Part shown: positions 18,121-26,625 of the stretch, piece by piece
Layout of the letters: the number at the start of each line of letters is the position of its first letter
How positions within the stretch are numbered: position 1 is the stretch's first letter
From: Lachnospiraceae bacterium
GTDB lineage: Bacteria > Bacillota > Clostridia > Lachnospirales > Lachnospiraceae
Direction of reading: 5' to 3'
Assembly: GCA_902363555.1 (NCBI GenBank)
Contig: CABJAM010000001.1
Coordinates: 310,001-374,000 of the forward strand
Length of the DNA: 64,000 bases
Notes under the pieces: model-generated
The model's database searches: none
Told to the model about the DNA's origin: nothing
What the model saw: the letters and a program-made list of their open reading frames with translations, nothing else
Made by a program: the position numbers and the translations under genes

Positions 18121-19497
18121 ATGTCTGCACAGACGAGTAACAGTAAAAGCGGCGGGGCTCTAAGTCGTGTCGCCATATGGAGCCATGCATTTGCCACCGG
18201 CGGCGGAGGCATGCTGATCCAGGCCACCGTGGCCAGCTACTTTTCTATATTTATGACCGATACATTCGGAGTGCCTGCGGGAGCCGCTTCGATCATTATG
18301 TTTATCGCCACACTTTGGGATGCGATCAATGACCCGATCATGGGCGGTATCTGCGACCGGACAAAGTCGCGCTGGGGGCGGTATCGCCCGTATCTGCTAT
18401 TTTGCCCCATACCTCTGGTCATCGTGTCGTATTTTCTGTTTCTGGCACCTTCCGGGATGTCGGATGGCGGGAAGATCGTCTATGTGGCAGTCTTTTATAT
18501 CCTTTATGGAATGCTGCTCACGGCCATACAGATGCCACTGTCTGCACTGATCCCGGCCATGACGAAAAAAGATAATGAGCGGAGTCTGATCATCCAGTTG
18601 GGCGTTATAATGATCGCTATTTCATTTACCATTGCCTCATCCTTTACAACCGACTTTGTAAAATTTTTCGGCGGCAAATATGGTCCGTTAATTTTAATCT
18701 ACGGCATTTTGATGGTTGTATCCTTCTTCGCCCTGTTTAAGACGGCAAAAGAAAGATATCTTGTTGAAGCGCAGAAGCGGCCGGTGAAGGAGGATTTGAA
18801 GGTCCTTGTCCGCCATAAAAAGCTGTTCAGCATTCTTTTGGTATGGTGCATGGCTTCCCTTGGCTACGGATGTATGTTCAGTTCGTCGGTATACTACATC
18901 ATGTATTACCAGGCGCGTCCGGATCTGATTTCCAAATATATGCTCACCCTGTCTATGGGCGCGCTGTTTTCCATGCTGGTGGCCATGCCTATTGTCCTGA
19001 AGCTGTGTAAGACGGCACAGAGGGCATTGCAGGTGACCCAGGGGATCACGCTGGTGTGCTATTTGGTGTTATTTATCTATGGAAAAAATATGACGCTGCT
19101 CTTTGTCCTTTCATTTATTGCAGCACTGGCGGCCTCTATGGAGCAGGGGCTGATCAACTTCCTTCTGGTGGATACGATCGATTATATTCAGTTGAAGGAA
19201 AATGTAAGTATGAACGGTATGCTTTCCGCAATCAAGGGCTTTGCCTATAAATGCGGGTCCACGCTGACGTCCTCGGGAATACTGGGCATCCTGGCGGTGT
19301 CTGGTTATGTTGCCAATGATATTCAAAACCAGCCGGAATCCGCATTGCTTGCGATCAACATTATCCGTTTTGCGCTGCCGGCAGCCACGTGCGTTATAAT
19401 CATCGTTTGCCTTGCATTTTATCCGATTCAGAAATATTATCCGGAAATTGCAAAGATGAAGGAAAAAATGCATGCTATTGATGGGTCCGATGAATAA
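18121..19497 (+). CDS. GPH-family sugar:cation symporter
   Basis: A 458-residue membrane protein with about 12 helices of the glycoside-pentoside-hexuronide:cation symporter family (XynB/UidB/MelB relatives). The family signature between helices 2 and 3 is clear: DAINDPIMGGICDRTKSRWGRYRP. Expected role is uptake of a glycoside, probably a xyloside given the GH43 gene before it. ATG 18121 follows AAGGGAGGAATAATT. The gene ends in two hairpin terminators. Confidence 0.9.
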   Translation: MSAQTSNSKSGGALSRVAIWSHAFATGGGGMLIQATVASYFSIFMTDTFGVPAGAASIIMFIATLWDAINDPIMGGICDRTKSRWGRYRPYLLFCPIPLVIVSYFLFLAPSGMSDGGKIVYVAVFYILYGMLLTAIQMPLSALIPAMTKKDNERSLIIQLGVIMIAISFTIASSFTTDFVKFFGGKYGPLILIYGILMVVSFFALFKTAKERYLVEAQKRPVKEDLKVLVRHKKLFSILLVWCMASLGYGCMFSSSVYYIMYYQARPDLISKYMLTLSMGALFSMLVAMPIVLKLCKTAQRALQVTQGITLVCYLVLFIYGKNMTLLFVLSFIAALAASMEQGLINFLLVDTIDYIQLKENVSMNGMLSAIKGFAYKCGSTLTSSGILGILAVSGYVANDIQNQPESALLAINIIRFALPAATCVIIIVCLAFYPIQKYYPEIAKMKEKMHAIDGSDE

Positions 19498-19520
19498 AAT
19501 CGAATATTATTAGAATGGAG

Positions 19521-19552
19521 AGCCGGTGCGTAAAGTGTGTGACGCACCGGCT
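19521..19552 (+). terminator. Terminator after the GPH symporter
   Basis: Perfect 11 bp stem AGCCGGTGCGT/ACGCACCGGCT with a 10-nt loop, followed by TCTTG rather than a clean T-run. A second stem, AAGGTG/CACCTT with TTTT (19594-19618), follows and probably completes termination. Confidence 0.75.
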
Positions 19553-19638
19553 TCTTGCTAAAGGCAGTTGTAAGAGGGGCGAAAATGCCGACGAAGGTGC
19601 AGCAGCAGCCACCTTTTTCTCCAAAATAATTCCGCTTA

Positions 19639-20187
19639 TTAAAAAAACTTTTTAAGTTCATCCTCGGATAGATGAAAACTTTCTGCCAGTGTGGATAAAA
19701 TCGTTTGGTCGGGAACGTTAAGCCTTTTTAAAATGCGTACGGTTTCGGCGATGGCTTCGTCGCGTCCTGTCTTGCGTCCTTGTCTACGTCCGGTTTTCAA
19801 TCCTTCTTTACGTCCTTTGGCAACGCTTTCATCAATCAATCCCTGTAATGCAGTACACATATTCAATCGCTTCCCTTCATTTTTGAGTGCATATTTTATA
19901 AGTTTTGTAGTTCCGGTGGCGGCGCCGACAGCCGCTACGGTTTCCCAATAAACATCCATGTCCGGATGCTTTTCTCTGAATTCGCTGATCTTGAACCGGC
20001 CCTCCTGATTGTAAAACTCTGAAATGAGCATAAAGAAATCCCTGTTGTCCGGATTTTGGAACGCATACCGGGAGCTGTCTTTTACATGAAATACATGGAT
20101 GTGATAATCGTTAATGTAGGGCTTCATTATCTTTTGTATATGGATATTATATTGCGGATTTGCATATGAAGCAACAGGTTTTTGCAA
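19639..20187 (-). pseudogene. Rpn/YhgA-type nuclease, N-terminally truncated
   Basis: A 182-residue frame matching only the C-terminal part of Rpn-family PD-(D/E)XK proteins: DSSRYAFQNPDNRDFF, a regulatory helix region, the KGRKEGLKTGRRQGRKTGRD repeat and the usual C-terminal LSEDELKKFF. Full-length relatives are roughly 300 residues or more and carry the nuclease core N-terminal to this part. Here only about 100 bp separate the frame from the divergent dehydratase, so the nuclease core is missing. It is probably a decaying remnant. An alternative is a short, internally initiated regulatory form, which some Rpn proteins make. Confidence 0.7.
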
Positions 20188-20246
20188 GTTTAGACAAATT
20201 TAAGAATGTCGAAACAGCGGTTATATATCGAATTTTGTCATTCTCC

Positions 20247-20275
20247 TTGAATTGAAATTGTACAACAGGTATAAT
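20247..20275 (+). promoter_or_regulatory. Promoter for the IlvD/Edd-family gene
   Basis: TTGAAT (20247-20252), 17 bp, TATAAT (20270-20275), 32 bp before the predicted start and its GGGAGGA site. Confidence 0.7.
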
Positions 20276-20307
20276 AATTTTAATTGCAATTGCGGGAGGA
20301 TATAATT

Positions 20308-22029
20308 ATGGAATTGAACAGTCAGAAGGTCCGTGCGCTGGCGCCGGAAAATGACCCATTGAAAATAGGCATGGGATGGACCGTGGCGGATCTTGATAAG
20401 CCGCAGATCATGGTGGAGAGCACCTTTGGCGACAGCCATCCGGGCAGCGCCCACCTGGACACCTTTGTAGGTGAGGCGATGCGGGGGATTTCCGACGCCG
20501 GAGGGCGCGGCGCGCGGTATTTTACAACGGACATCTGTGATGGCATTGCCCAGGGCCATGATGGCATTAATTACTCGCTGGTGCACCGGGATATGATCGC
20601 TAATATGATTGAAATTCACGGAAAGTCCACGGGCTTTGATGGAGGTATTTTTATTGCCAGTTGCGACAAGTCAGTGCCCGCCTGCCTTATGGGGCTTGCA
20701 CGGCTGGACATGCCGTCGATCGTGGTCACTGGCGGCGTTATGGACGCCGGTCCGGATCTGCTCACACTGGAACAGATCGGCGCCTATTCGGCCATGTGCC
20801 GCAGAGGTGAAATTTCTGAAGAACAGTTGACATGGTACAAGCACCACGCCTGTCCGTCCTGCGGGGCCTGCTCATTTATGGGAACCGCTTCTACTATGCA
20901 GATCATGGCGGAGGCTCTGGGCCTGATGCTTCCGGGCTCAGCGCTGATGCCGGCCACCTGTGCGGATTTGAAGGACGTAGCTTATAAAGCGGGGGCGCAG
21001 GTGCTTGAGCTTGTGAAAAAAGGCATAAAGGTCAGCGATATTGTGACGATGAAGTCGTTTGAAAATGCCATTATGGTCCATGCGGCGATTTCCGGCTCCA
21101 CAAATTCTCTGCTGCATATTCCGGCGATGGCCCATGAGCTGGGATTTGAAATTGACGGGGATACGTTTGACCGCATGCACAGGGGCGCCCACTACCTTCT
21201 GGACATCCGTCCTGCGGGGAAATGGCCGGCGCAGTTTTTCTACTATGCGGGCGGCGTTCCGGCAGTGATGGAGGAAATTAAGTCCATGCTTCACCTGGAT
21301 GTATTGACGGTTACCGGGAAGACGCTGGGAGAGAATCTGGACGACTTAAAGTCCTGCGGTTTTTACGAAAAATGCAGCGGATATCTGGAAAAATGGAATC
21401 TGAAGCGGACAGATGTGATACGTACCTTTGAACAGCCCATCGGAAGTGATGGCACTGTGGCGGTTCTTAAGGGGAATCTGGCGCCGGAGGGTGCCGTGGT
21501 GAAGCATTCTGCTGTTCCGAAGGAAATGTTTCAGGCCGTGCTCCTGGCAAGGCCCTTTGATTGTGAGGAGGATGCTATTGAGGCCGTGCTCACAGGAAAA
21601 ATAGTGCCGGGAGATGCGGTATTTATCCGATATGAGGGGCCAAAGGGCTCCGGTATGCCGGAAATGTTTTATACGACGGAAGCTATCTCCTCAGACCCGG
21701 AGCTGGGCAGGTCGATTGCGCTGATCACCGATGGAAGATTTTCCGGCGCGTCCAAAGGTCCGGCTATTGGCCATGTATCGCCGGAGGCCGCCGAGGGCGG
21801 GCCGATCGCGCTGGTTGAAGAAAATGATCTGATAAAGATCGATATTCCGGCCCGCACTCTGGAAATTGTGGGCATCGCCGGGAAGGCGCTTGCCCCGGAG
21901 GAGGTTGAGCAGAAATTGGCAGAACGAAAAAAGGCATGGAAGCCCAGGGAAAACCGATATAAACGGGGGGTTTTAAAGCTGTTTTCTGAACATGCAGTGT
22001 CTCCGATGAAGGGTGGATATATGGAGTAG
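20308..22029 (+). CDS. IlvD/Edd-family dehydratase, probable sugar-acid substrate
   Basis: An iron-sulfur dehydratase of 573 residues. The family motifs are present: TTDICDGIAQGHDG, the cluster cysteine in ASCDKSVPAC (Cys119) and CPSCGACSFMGTASTM, then ITDGRFSGASKGPAIGHVSPEA near the C-terminus. Members dehydrate dihydroxy acids (branched-chain amino acid synthesis) or aldonic acids (6-phosphogluconate, xylonate, arabinonate). There are no ilv neighbours and a xyloside module lies upstream, so a sugar acid is more likely, but specificity is unproven. ATG 20308 has GGGAGGA seven bases before it; an upstream TTG in frame is unlikely. A GC-rich direct repeat follows the gene. Confidence 0.82.
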   Translation: MELNSQKVRALAPENDPLKIGMGWTVADLDKPQIMVESTFGDSHPGSAHLDTFVGEAMRGISDAGGRGARYFTTDICDGIAQGHDGINYSLVHRDMIANMIEIHGKSTGFDGGIFIASCDKSVPACLMGLARLDMPSIVVTGGVMDAGPDLLTLEQIGAYSAMCRRGEISEEQLTWYKHHACPSCGACSFMGTASTMQIMAEALGLMLPGSALMPATCADLKDVAYKAGAQVLELVKKGIKVSDIVTMKSFENAIMVHAAISGSTNSLLHIPAMAHELGFEIDGDTFDRMHRGAHYLLDIRPAGKWPAQFFYYAGGVPAVMEEIKSMLHLDVLTVTGKTLGENLDDLKSCGFYEKCSGYLEKWNLKRTDVIRTFEQPIGSDGTVAVLKGNLAPEGAVVKHSAVPKEMFQAVLLARPFDCEEDAIEAVLTGKIVPGDAVFIRYEGPKGSGMPEMFYTTEAISSDPELGRSIALITDGRFSGASKGPAIGHVSPEAAEGGPIALVEENDLIKIDIPARTLEIVGIAGKALAPEEVEQKLAERKKAWKPRENRYKRGVLKLFSEHAVSPMKGGYME

Positions 22030-22046
22030 CGCCGGGCGGCGCGTCA

Positions 22047-22132
22047 CGGTCTATGGGTATTCCCAGCGAAAACGTGGCGCGCCGTATCGGTCTATGGATG
22101 GGGATTTCCAGCCAAACCGTGGCGCGCCGTAT
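22047..22132. repeat. Direct repeat, 41 and 45 bp units
   Basis: Two units start CGGTCTATGG and end CGTGGCGCGCCGTAT, after a partial third GGCGCG end. They lie in the 3' non-coding part of the dehydratase gene, 50 bp from a convergent gene. No T-run follows the palindromic GGCGCGCC blocks. Confidence 0.75.
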
Positions 22133-22182
22133 TGGCGCATATTTTTTACAGGGCGGTCATTGCAGCTAAGCATATGTCCATT

Positions 22183-23619
22183 TTAGGCGCCTATTAATCT
22201 ATACCAATCGAATATATCGGATAAAAGGGATTCGGAGACGGTATTCTCGATGACCTCAAAAAATATGTCGCTTTTGATGTAGTCATAGCCATCGAGTTCC
22301 TCAACAATTGCCCAACAGACATCCTGTAATTCCATAGATATCTCAATGCCATCCTCCTGAATTTTTTTCACTGAAGCATTATCACCCAGTGTTTTTAATG
22401 AAATAATCGCATTATCCAGACTGCGGATATCAGAAAGAAAGGTATTAATTACAAAGGAAGCTTTTTCTTTTGGCTTGTTATTGACAAAGCCGTTTAAAGC
22501 GCCGTCCAGGTGGCTTATCGTGAGCGATATTTCATCAACGGCAGCCTGTACGGCTGCCGTGGCTGTCTCATCGTTTAATTCATCGTCAGGAATCCGTTTT
22601 AAGGCGCCCTGTTCGTCCAGATATTTTCGATGATCGATGTCGTAGTTTTCCAATATGGAATCCGTATCTTTAAAACCAGGAATCTTTAGAAATTCCATTT
22701 TAGCGCTGGCAAAATCATGTGATTCCATATATGAAACCCCAAGCCTGTAAGTGTTCAGTTTTTTACTGGACGGATAAAATATAACGATAAGCGCCGCAAT
22801 GATAAGAACAGCACCGGCACACACGCTGCCGATGATCATTTTCTTTTTGTGTGCTTTTTGGTCCATTTCACTGCGCAGCTTATCAACCTCTAACTGCCGC
22901 TGTCTTTCAATCTCCAGTCTTTTTTCTTCTGCAATTTGCGCTTCATGCTTTCTCTGAGCATCACGGATGGCCTCCTCGCGCGCTTTTTCCTCCTTATAAC
23001 CTTCATACAGCGGGATTATGGTTTCTTTAGAAAAGCTTCGCTTTGTGGCCTCTTTTTGGCGGCCGCAATTATCACATTCCCAGGAGGTAAGAAAATTGGG
23101 CTGTCCGCACGTACACTGCCAGCAGCTTTCATTTTCAGTATAGTAAAAGACCGGTTTAACATCATTAGCCTGGTCAAATGATTCCAAAAAATCATCCGGA
23201 AGCTGCAGTGGCTCCTGCTCCTGGATGGAAACGATATTATGGCTGTCGCTTGTCCAAAGGGTGCCATCCTGTAAAACTGCTTTGTCAATAAGAACCGTCA
23301 CCCTGCGCACATCCGATGGCAGAGCAATAGGAATCTTTCTGCCAAAGGTATCATTCACTGGTATACATATATCCTGGTATGTATAAGATAAGCTTGGGCT
23401 TCCATCGGGTGCCGGAACATCCTCGCCGAGAATATTTTTCATAAAAATATTAATAAAAATAGCGATTACAGGCTGATTTCCGCTGTTTAAAAATTGATTT
23501 CTCAGTAAAATTTCGTTATCCACATTATCTTTAAAAATGATTGTTTCAAATAATTGAATAGGTGCTCTCAACTCAACATTATTCGGACGATTTATAAAAA
23601 CCTTATCAAAATATTGCAT
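22183..23619 (-). CDS. Zinc-ribbon, coiled-coil, membrane-anchored protein
   Basis: Unrecognised 478-residue protein. The N-terminal 150 residues are beta-rich and start like a binding domain (RPNNVELRAPIQLFE). A CxC...CxxC zinc ribbon uses Cys169, 171, 182 and 185. A charged coiled coil (about 205-258) leads into one membrane helix (261-281), and a TPR-like segment follows (YRLGVSYMESHDFASAKMEF, LENYDID). ATG 23619 follows AGAGG. It lies 15 bp after a second zinc-ribbon gene on the same strand, so the two form an operon. Topology suggests that the ribbon and coil lie on one side of the membrane and the TPR-like part on the other. Function unknown. Confidence 0.65.
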   Translation of the reverse strand: MQYFDKVFINRPNNVELRAPIQLFETIIFKDNVDNEILLRNQFLNSGNQPVIAIFINIFMKNILGEDVPAPDGSPSLSYTYQDICIPVNDTFGRKIPIALPSDVRRVTVLIDKAVLQDGTLWTSDSHNIVSIQEQEPLQLPDDFLESFDQANDVKPVFYYTENESCWQCTCGQPNFLTSWECDNCGRQKEATKRSFSKETIIPLYEGYKEEKAREEAIRDAQRKHEAQIAEEKRLEIERQRQLEVDKLRSEMDQKAHKKKMIIGSVCAGAVLIIAALIVIFYPSSKKLNTYRLGVSYMESHDFASAKMEFLKIPGFKDTDSILENYDIDHRKYLDEQGALKRIPDDELNDETATAAVQAAVDEISLTISHLDGALNGFVNNKPKEKASFVINTFLSDIRSLDNAIISLKTLGDNASVKKIQEDGIEISMELQDVCWAIVEELDGYDYIKSDIFFEVIENTVSESLLSDIFDWYRLIGA

Positions 23620-23634
23620 CCCTTACCTCTTTTC

Positions 23635-24030
23635 TTACCATTTATAACCGCAGTTTTCACAAGTAAAAGTTTTTCGGACATTGCTGCTGAATATGCCGAA
23701 GGCAGCGCCGCCGACAGCTTTAGATGCCAGGGAAATCCTTTTAATATTGGTGGAGCCGCAGGTTGGACATTTGGGTCCGGTTGTTTGTATGGTCACCGTC
23801 TGGGTTGTCTGGAAGGGCTGCTGACTATATACCTGTGCACGGTTTGTTTCAGCTTCCACAGGTACATCGGTGATGGTGCTGCTGACGTTTCCGCAAAAAC
23901 ATTCCACAGGCTCCAAAGTGAAATATGTACCCTGACCATTTTTCAAATCATATTTGGGAAATTTTAATATTTTCCCGCAATCGGAGCATTGTGCATGGAT
24001 AATTCCTGAATCTTCAAATAGAAATCGCAT
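23635..24030 (-). CDS. Double zinc-ribbon small protein
   Basis: Unrecognised 131-residue protein with two CxxC/CxC knuckle sets: Cys15, 18, 44 and 46, then Cys88, 91, 124 and 127 near the end (CENCGYKW). A Gln/Thr-rich stretch links them, and a short Gly/Ala-rich hydrophobic segment (KAVGGAAFGIFSS) lies in the second ribbon. Similar short proteins in Clostridia are annotated only as hypothetical. ATG 24030 follows GGGGGAAAGG. It is the first gene of a two-gene operon with the membrane zinc-ribbon protein; a -10 TATAAT for this strand lies at 24067-24072. Confidence 0.6.
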   Translation of the reverse strand: MRFLFEDSGIIHAQCSDCGKILKFPKYDLKNGQGTYFTLEPVECFCGNVSSTITDVPVEAETNRAQVYSQQPFQTTQTVTIQTTGPKCPTCGSTNIKRISLASKAVGGAAFGIFSSNVRKTFTCENCGYKW

Positions 24031-24188
24031 AATTGGCCTTTCCCCCTCGTTTTTTGTATAAATATATTATACAACATATGTGTCGGAAAAGACATAAAAG
24101 AAATCGGAAAACGGCTAATATATCCGCCCCAAATAGTTTAAAATAGTAGGAAGATTTGGAGCGCTATATAAAAGGGGAGTCATAAAAT

Positions 24189-26603
24189 ATGAGTGAAAAA
24201 TATTTGAATAAAGAATTGTCACCAAAAGAGAGAGCCATGGACCTTCTGGGCAAAATGAGCCTGGATGAAAAAATGGCGCAGGTCAACTGCCTTTTTCCAT
24301 ACGGCGATAATCGGGAGCAGGTCATCGCTGATGCGAAGCACGGGATCGGGCAGGTCAGTTGTCTGGATGTGCGGGAGATTAAGAGTCTTGACGCGGCGGC
24401 CGCCTGGCAGCGGGGCATTCAGAAGCTGGTCATGGACAGCAGCGAGCATCATATTCCCGCCATTTTTCATATGGAAGGGCTTTGCGGGGCGTTTATACAG
24501 GGGGCCACAAGCTTTCCGTCGGGCATTGCCAGAGGCGCTTCGTGGAACCCGGAGATAGAAGAAAGGGTGGGGCAGACCGTCAGCCGCCAGGAGCTGGCCT
24601 GCGGCATCACTCAGGTGCTGGCGCCGGTGCTGGACATATCCAGAGATTCCAGGATGGGGCGGCAGGGCGAAACCTACGGGGAGGACCCGGCCCTGGCATC
24701 CGCACTGGGGAGCGCCTACGTGCGTGGCGTTCAGGCGGGCGAAACTGCGGGAAGACGGGCGGAGTCCTGCGCGAAGCATTTTCTGGGCTTCCACAATTCC
24801 CAGGGCGGAATCCACGGTGCAAATTGCGATATACCGGATCGCCTGCTGAATGAAGTGTATGGAAAGCCGTTTCAGGCGGCCATCTCCGAAGCATCCCTGC
24901 GCGGGATCATGCCGTGCTACTGCTCCATCAACGGCGAGCCGGTTTCAGCCTCCCAAGGCATCCTTACGGAGCTGCTGCGCGGTGAAATGGGCTTTGACGG
25001 GGTATGCGCCTCGGATTACGGCGCTGTGGGCAATGTCCACCATGTGCAGAAGGTGGGCAATAGCGTGACGGAAGCGGGCCTTTACTGCATGAGTGCGGGA
25101 ATGGACGTAGAAATGCAAAACTGCACCGGATTTAATGAAGAATTAAAGGAATGGTTTGCTTCCGGGAAAGCGGATATGGCCATTCTCGACAGGGCCGTGC
25201 TGCGGGTTTTGGAAGCAAAATTCAGAATGGGATTATTTGAGCACCCCTATGCATTGGAAGGAAACGAATTAGAACATGTATTTTACGGGGATAATGACCG
25301 GCAGCTTACGCTATTGTCCGCATTAGAATCCATTGTGCTGCTGAAAAATGATGGATGCCTTCCTATCAGTCCGAAGGTTAAACGGATCGCGCTGATCGGC
25401 TGTCATGGCAATAACGCCAGAAGCTTTTTCGGGGGTTATACCCATATGAGCATGGTCGAGGCGGTCCATGCGGTGGCCAATTCCATTGCCGGAATGGAAT
25501 CCGGGGCTGTGGATGCGAGCCGGATGCAGACGGTTCCGGGAACGCAGATCCAGAGCGATGAGACGGAAGAATTTGACCAGATATTAAGATTACAAAAGCC
25601 GGAGTGCCGGAGCCTGTTTGAAGAAATAAAGGACCGGCTTTCGGATGTGGAGGTCTGCTATGCCTACGGCTACCCCATTGCGGGAAATGATACGTCTCAT
25701 TTTCAGGAGGCGCTTGAGCTTGTGAAAACATCGGATCTGGTCATACTGACATTGGGCGGCAAGCATGGCTCCTGTTCGGTGGCTTCCATGGGCGAGGGTG
25801 TGGACAGCACAGACATCAATCTGCCCTACTGCCAGGATGAATTTATCCGGAGTGCTGCTGCTTTCGGAAAGCCTATGGTGGGCGTGCATTTTGATGGCCG
25901 GCCGATTTCCAGCGACGCGGCGGATCAGTACCTGAATGCCATTATAGAAGCCTGGAACCCGTCGGAAATGGGGGCGCAGGCGGTGACCCAGGTGCTTACC
26001 GGGGAATATAATCCGGGAGGGAAGCTTCCCGTCTCTGTGGCCTATAATGCCGGACAGATTCCTATTTATTATAATCATCCCAATGGTTCCGCTTACCACC
26101 AGGGCGCCAGCATCGGTTTCCAGAATTATGTCAATACTCCGCATACGCCGAGATATTTTTTCGGACACGGGCTTTCTTATACGGAATTTACATATAAGGC
26201 GCTGAAAATGTCCGGACATCGGTTTGGCCCCGGGGATACGATCGATTTGGACGTTACCGTGGAAAATACCGGAGCCGTGGCCGGTGACGAGGTCGTTCAG
26301 CTTTATGTGACGGATGTATATGCGTCCATGACGCGGCCGTGTATGGATCTGGCCGGATTTAAAAGAGTAAGACTGCTGCCGGGTGCGGAGAAAACGGTTC
26401 ATTTTTCCATGAAAGCCAGCCAACTGGCATTTCTGGACGCCCACAGGCAATGGAAGGTGGAGGCCGGAGAATTTAAGGTGATGGCGGGCAGCTCATCGGC
26501 GGATATCCGTCTGACGGATACCTTTGAAATCACGGAGGATGGCTATGTGGAGGGCCGGAACCGGGGATTTTATGCCAGCGCATGGGTAAGTGAAAAATAT
26601 TAA
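24189..26603 (+). CDS. Glycoside hydrolase family 3 (beta-glucosidase/xylosidase)
   Basis: An 804-residue intracellular (no signal peptide) GH3 enzyme with the usual order: (beta/alpha)8 barrel, alpha/beta sandwich and C-terminal fibronectin-III-like domain. The nucleophile is Asp276 in VCASDYGAV, and substrate-binding stretches RMGRQGETYGEDP and CAKHFLGF are in place. The last domain shows GDTIDLDVTVENTGAVAGDEVVQLYV-type strands. Expected activity is removal of terminal beta-linked glucose or xylose from imported oligosaccharides. Ribosome site GGGGAG. It heads the glycan locus, and the next gene starts 22 bp downstream. Confidence 0.92.
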   Translation: MSEKYLNKELSPKERAMDLLGKMSLDEKMAQVNCLFPYGDNREQVIADAKHGIGQVSCLDVREIKSLDAAAAWQRGIQKLVMDSSEHHIPAIFHMEGLCGAFIQGATSFPSGIARGASWNPEIEERVGQTVSRQELACGITQVLAPVLDISRDSRMGRQGETYGEDPALASALGSAYVRGVQAGETAGRRAESCAKHFLGFHNSQGGIHGANCDIPDRLLNEVYGKPFQAAISEASLRGIMPCYCSINGEPVSASQGILTELLRGEMGFDGVCASDYGAVGNVHHVQKVGNSVTEAGLYCMSAGMDVEMQNCTGFNEELKEWFASGKADMAILDRAVLRVLEAKFRMGLFEHPYALEGNELEHVFYGDNDRQLTLLSALESIVLLKNDGCLPISPKVKRIALIGCHGNNARSFFGGYTHMSMVEAVHAVANSIAGMESGAVDASRMQTVPGTQIQSDETEEFDQILRLQKPECRSLFEEIKDRLSDVEVCYAYGYPIAGNDTSHFQEALELVKTSDLVILTLGGKHGSCSVASMGEGVDSTDINLPYCQDEFIRSAAAFGKPMVGVHFDGRPISSDAADQYLNAIIEAWNPSEMGAQAVTQVLTGEYNPGGKLPVSVAYNAGQIPIYYNHPNGSAYHQGASIGFQNYVNTPHTPRYFFGHGLSYTEFTYKALKMSGHRFGPGDTIDLDVTVENTGAVAGDEVVQLYVTDVYASMTRPCMDLAGFKRVRLLPGAEKTVHFSMKASQLAFLDAHRQWKVEAGEFKVMAGSSSADIRLTDTFEITEDGYVEGRNRGFYASAWVSEKY

Positions 26604-26625
26604 GGAAAGCAAAGGAGCGATTCAA

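Noticed and set aside
25590..26450. A 286-codon minus-strand frame opposite the GH3 gene
   Set aside because: The GH3 C-terminal domain is clear on the plus strand, and the antisense frame has no motif or start site.
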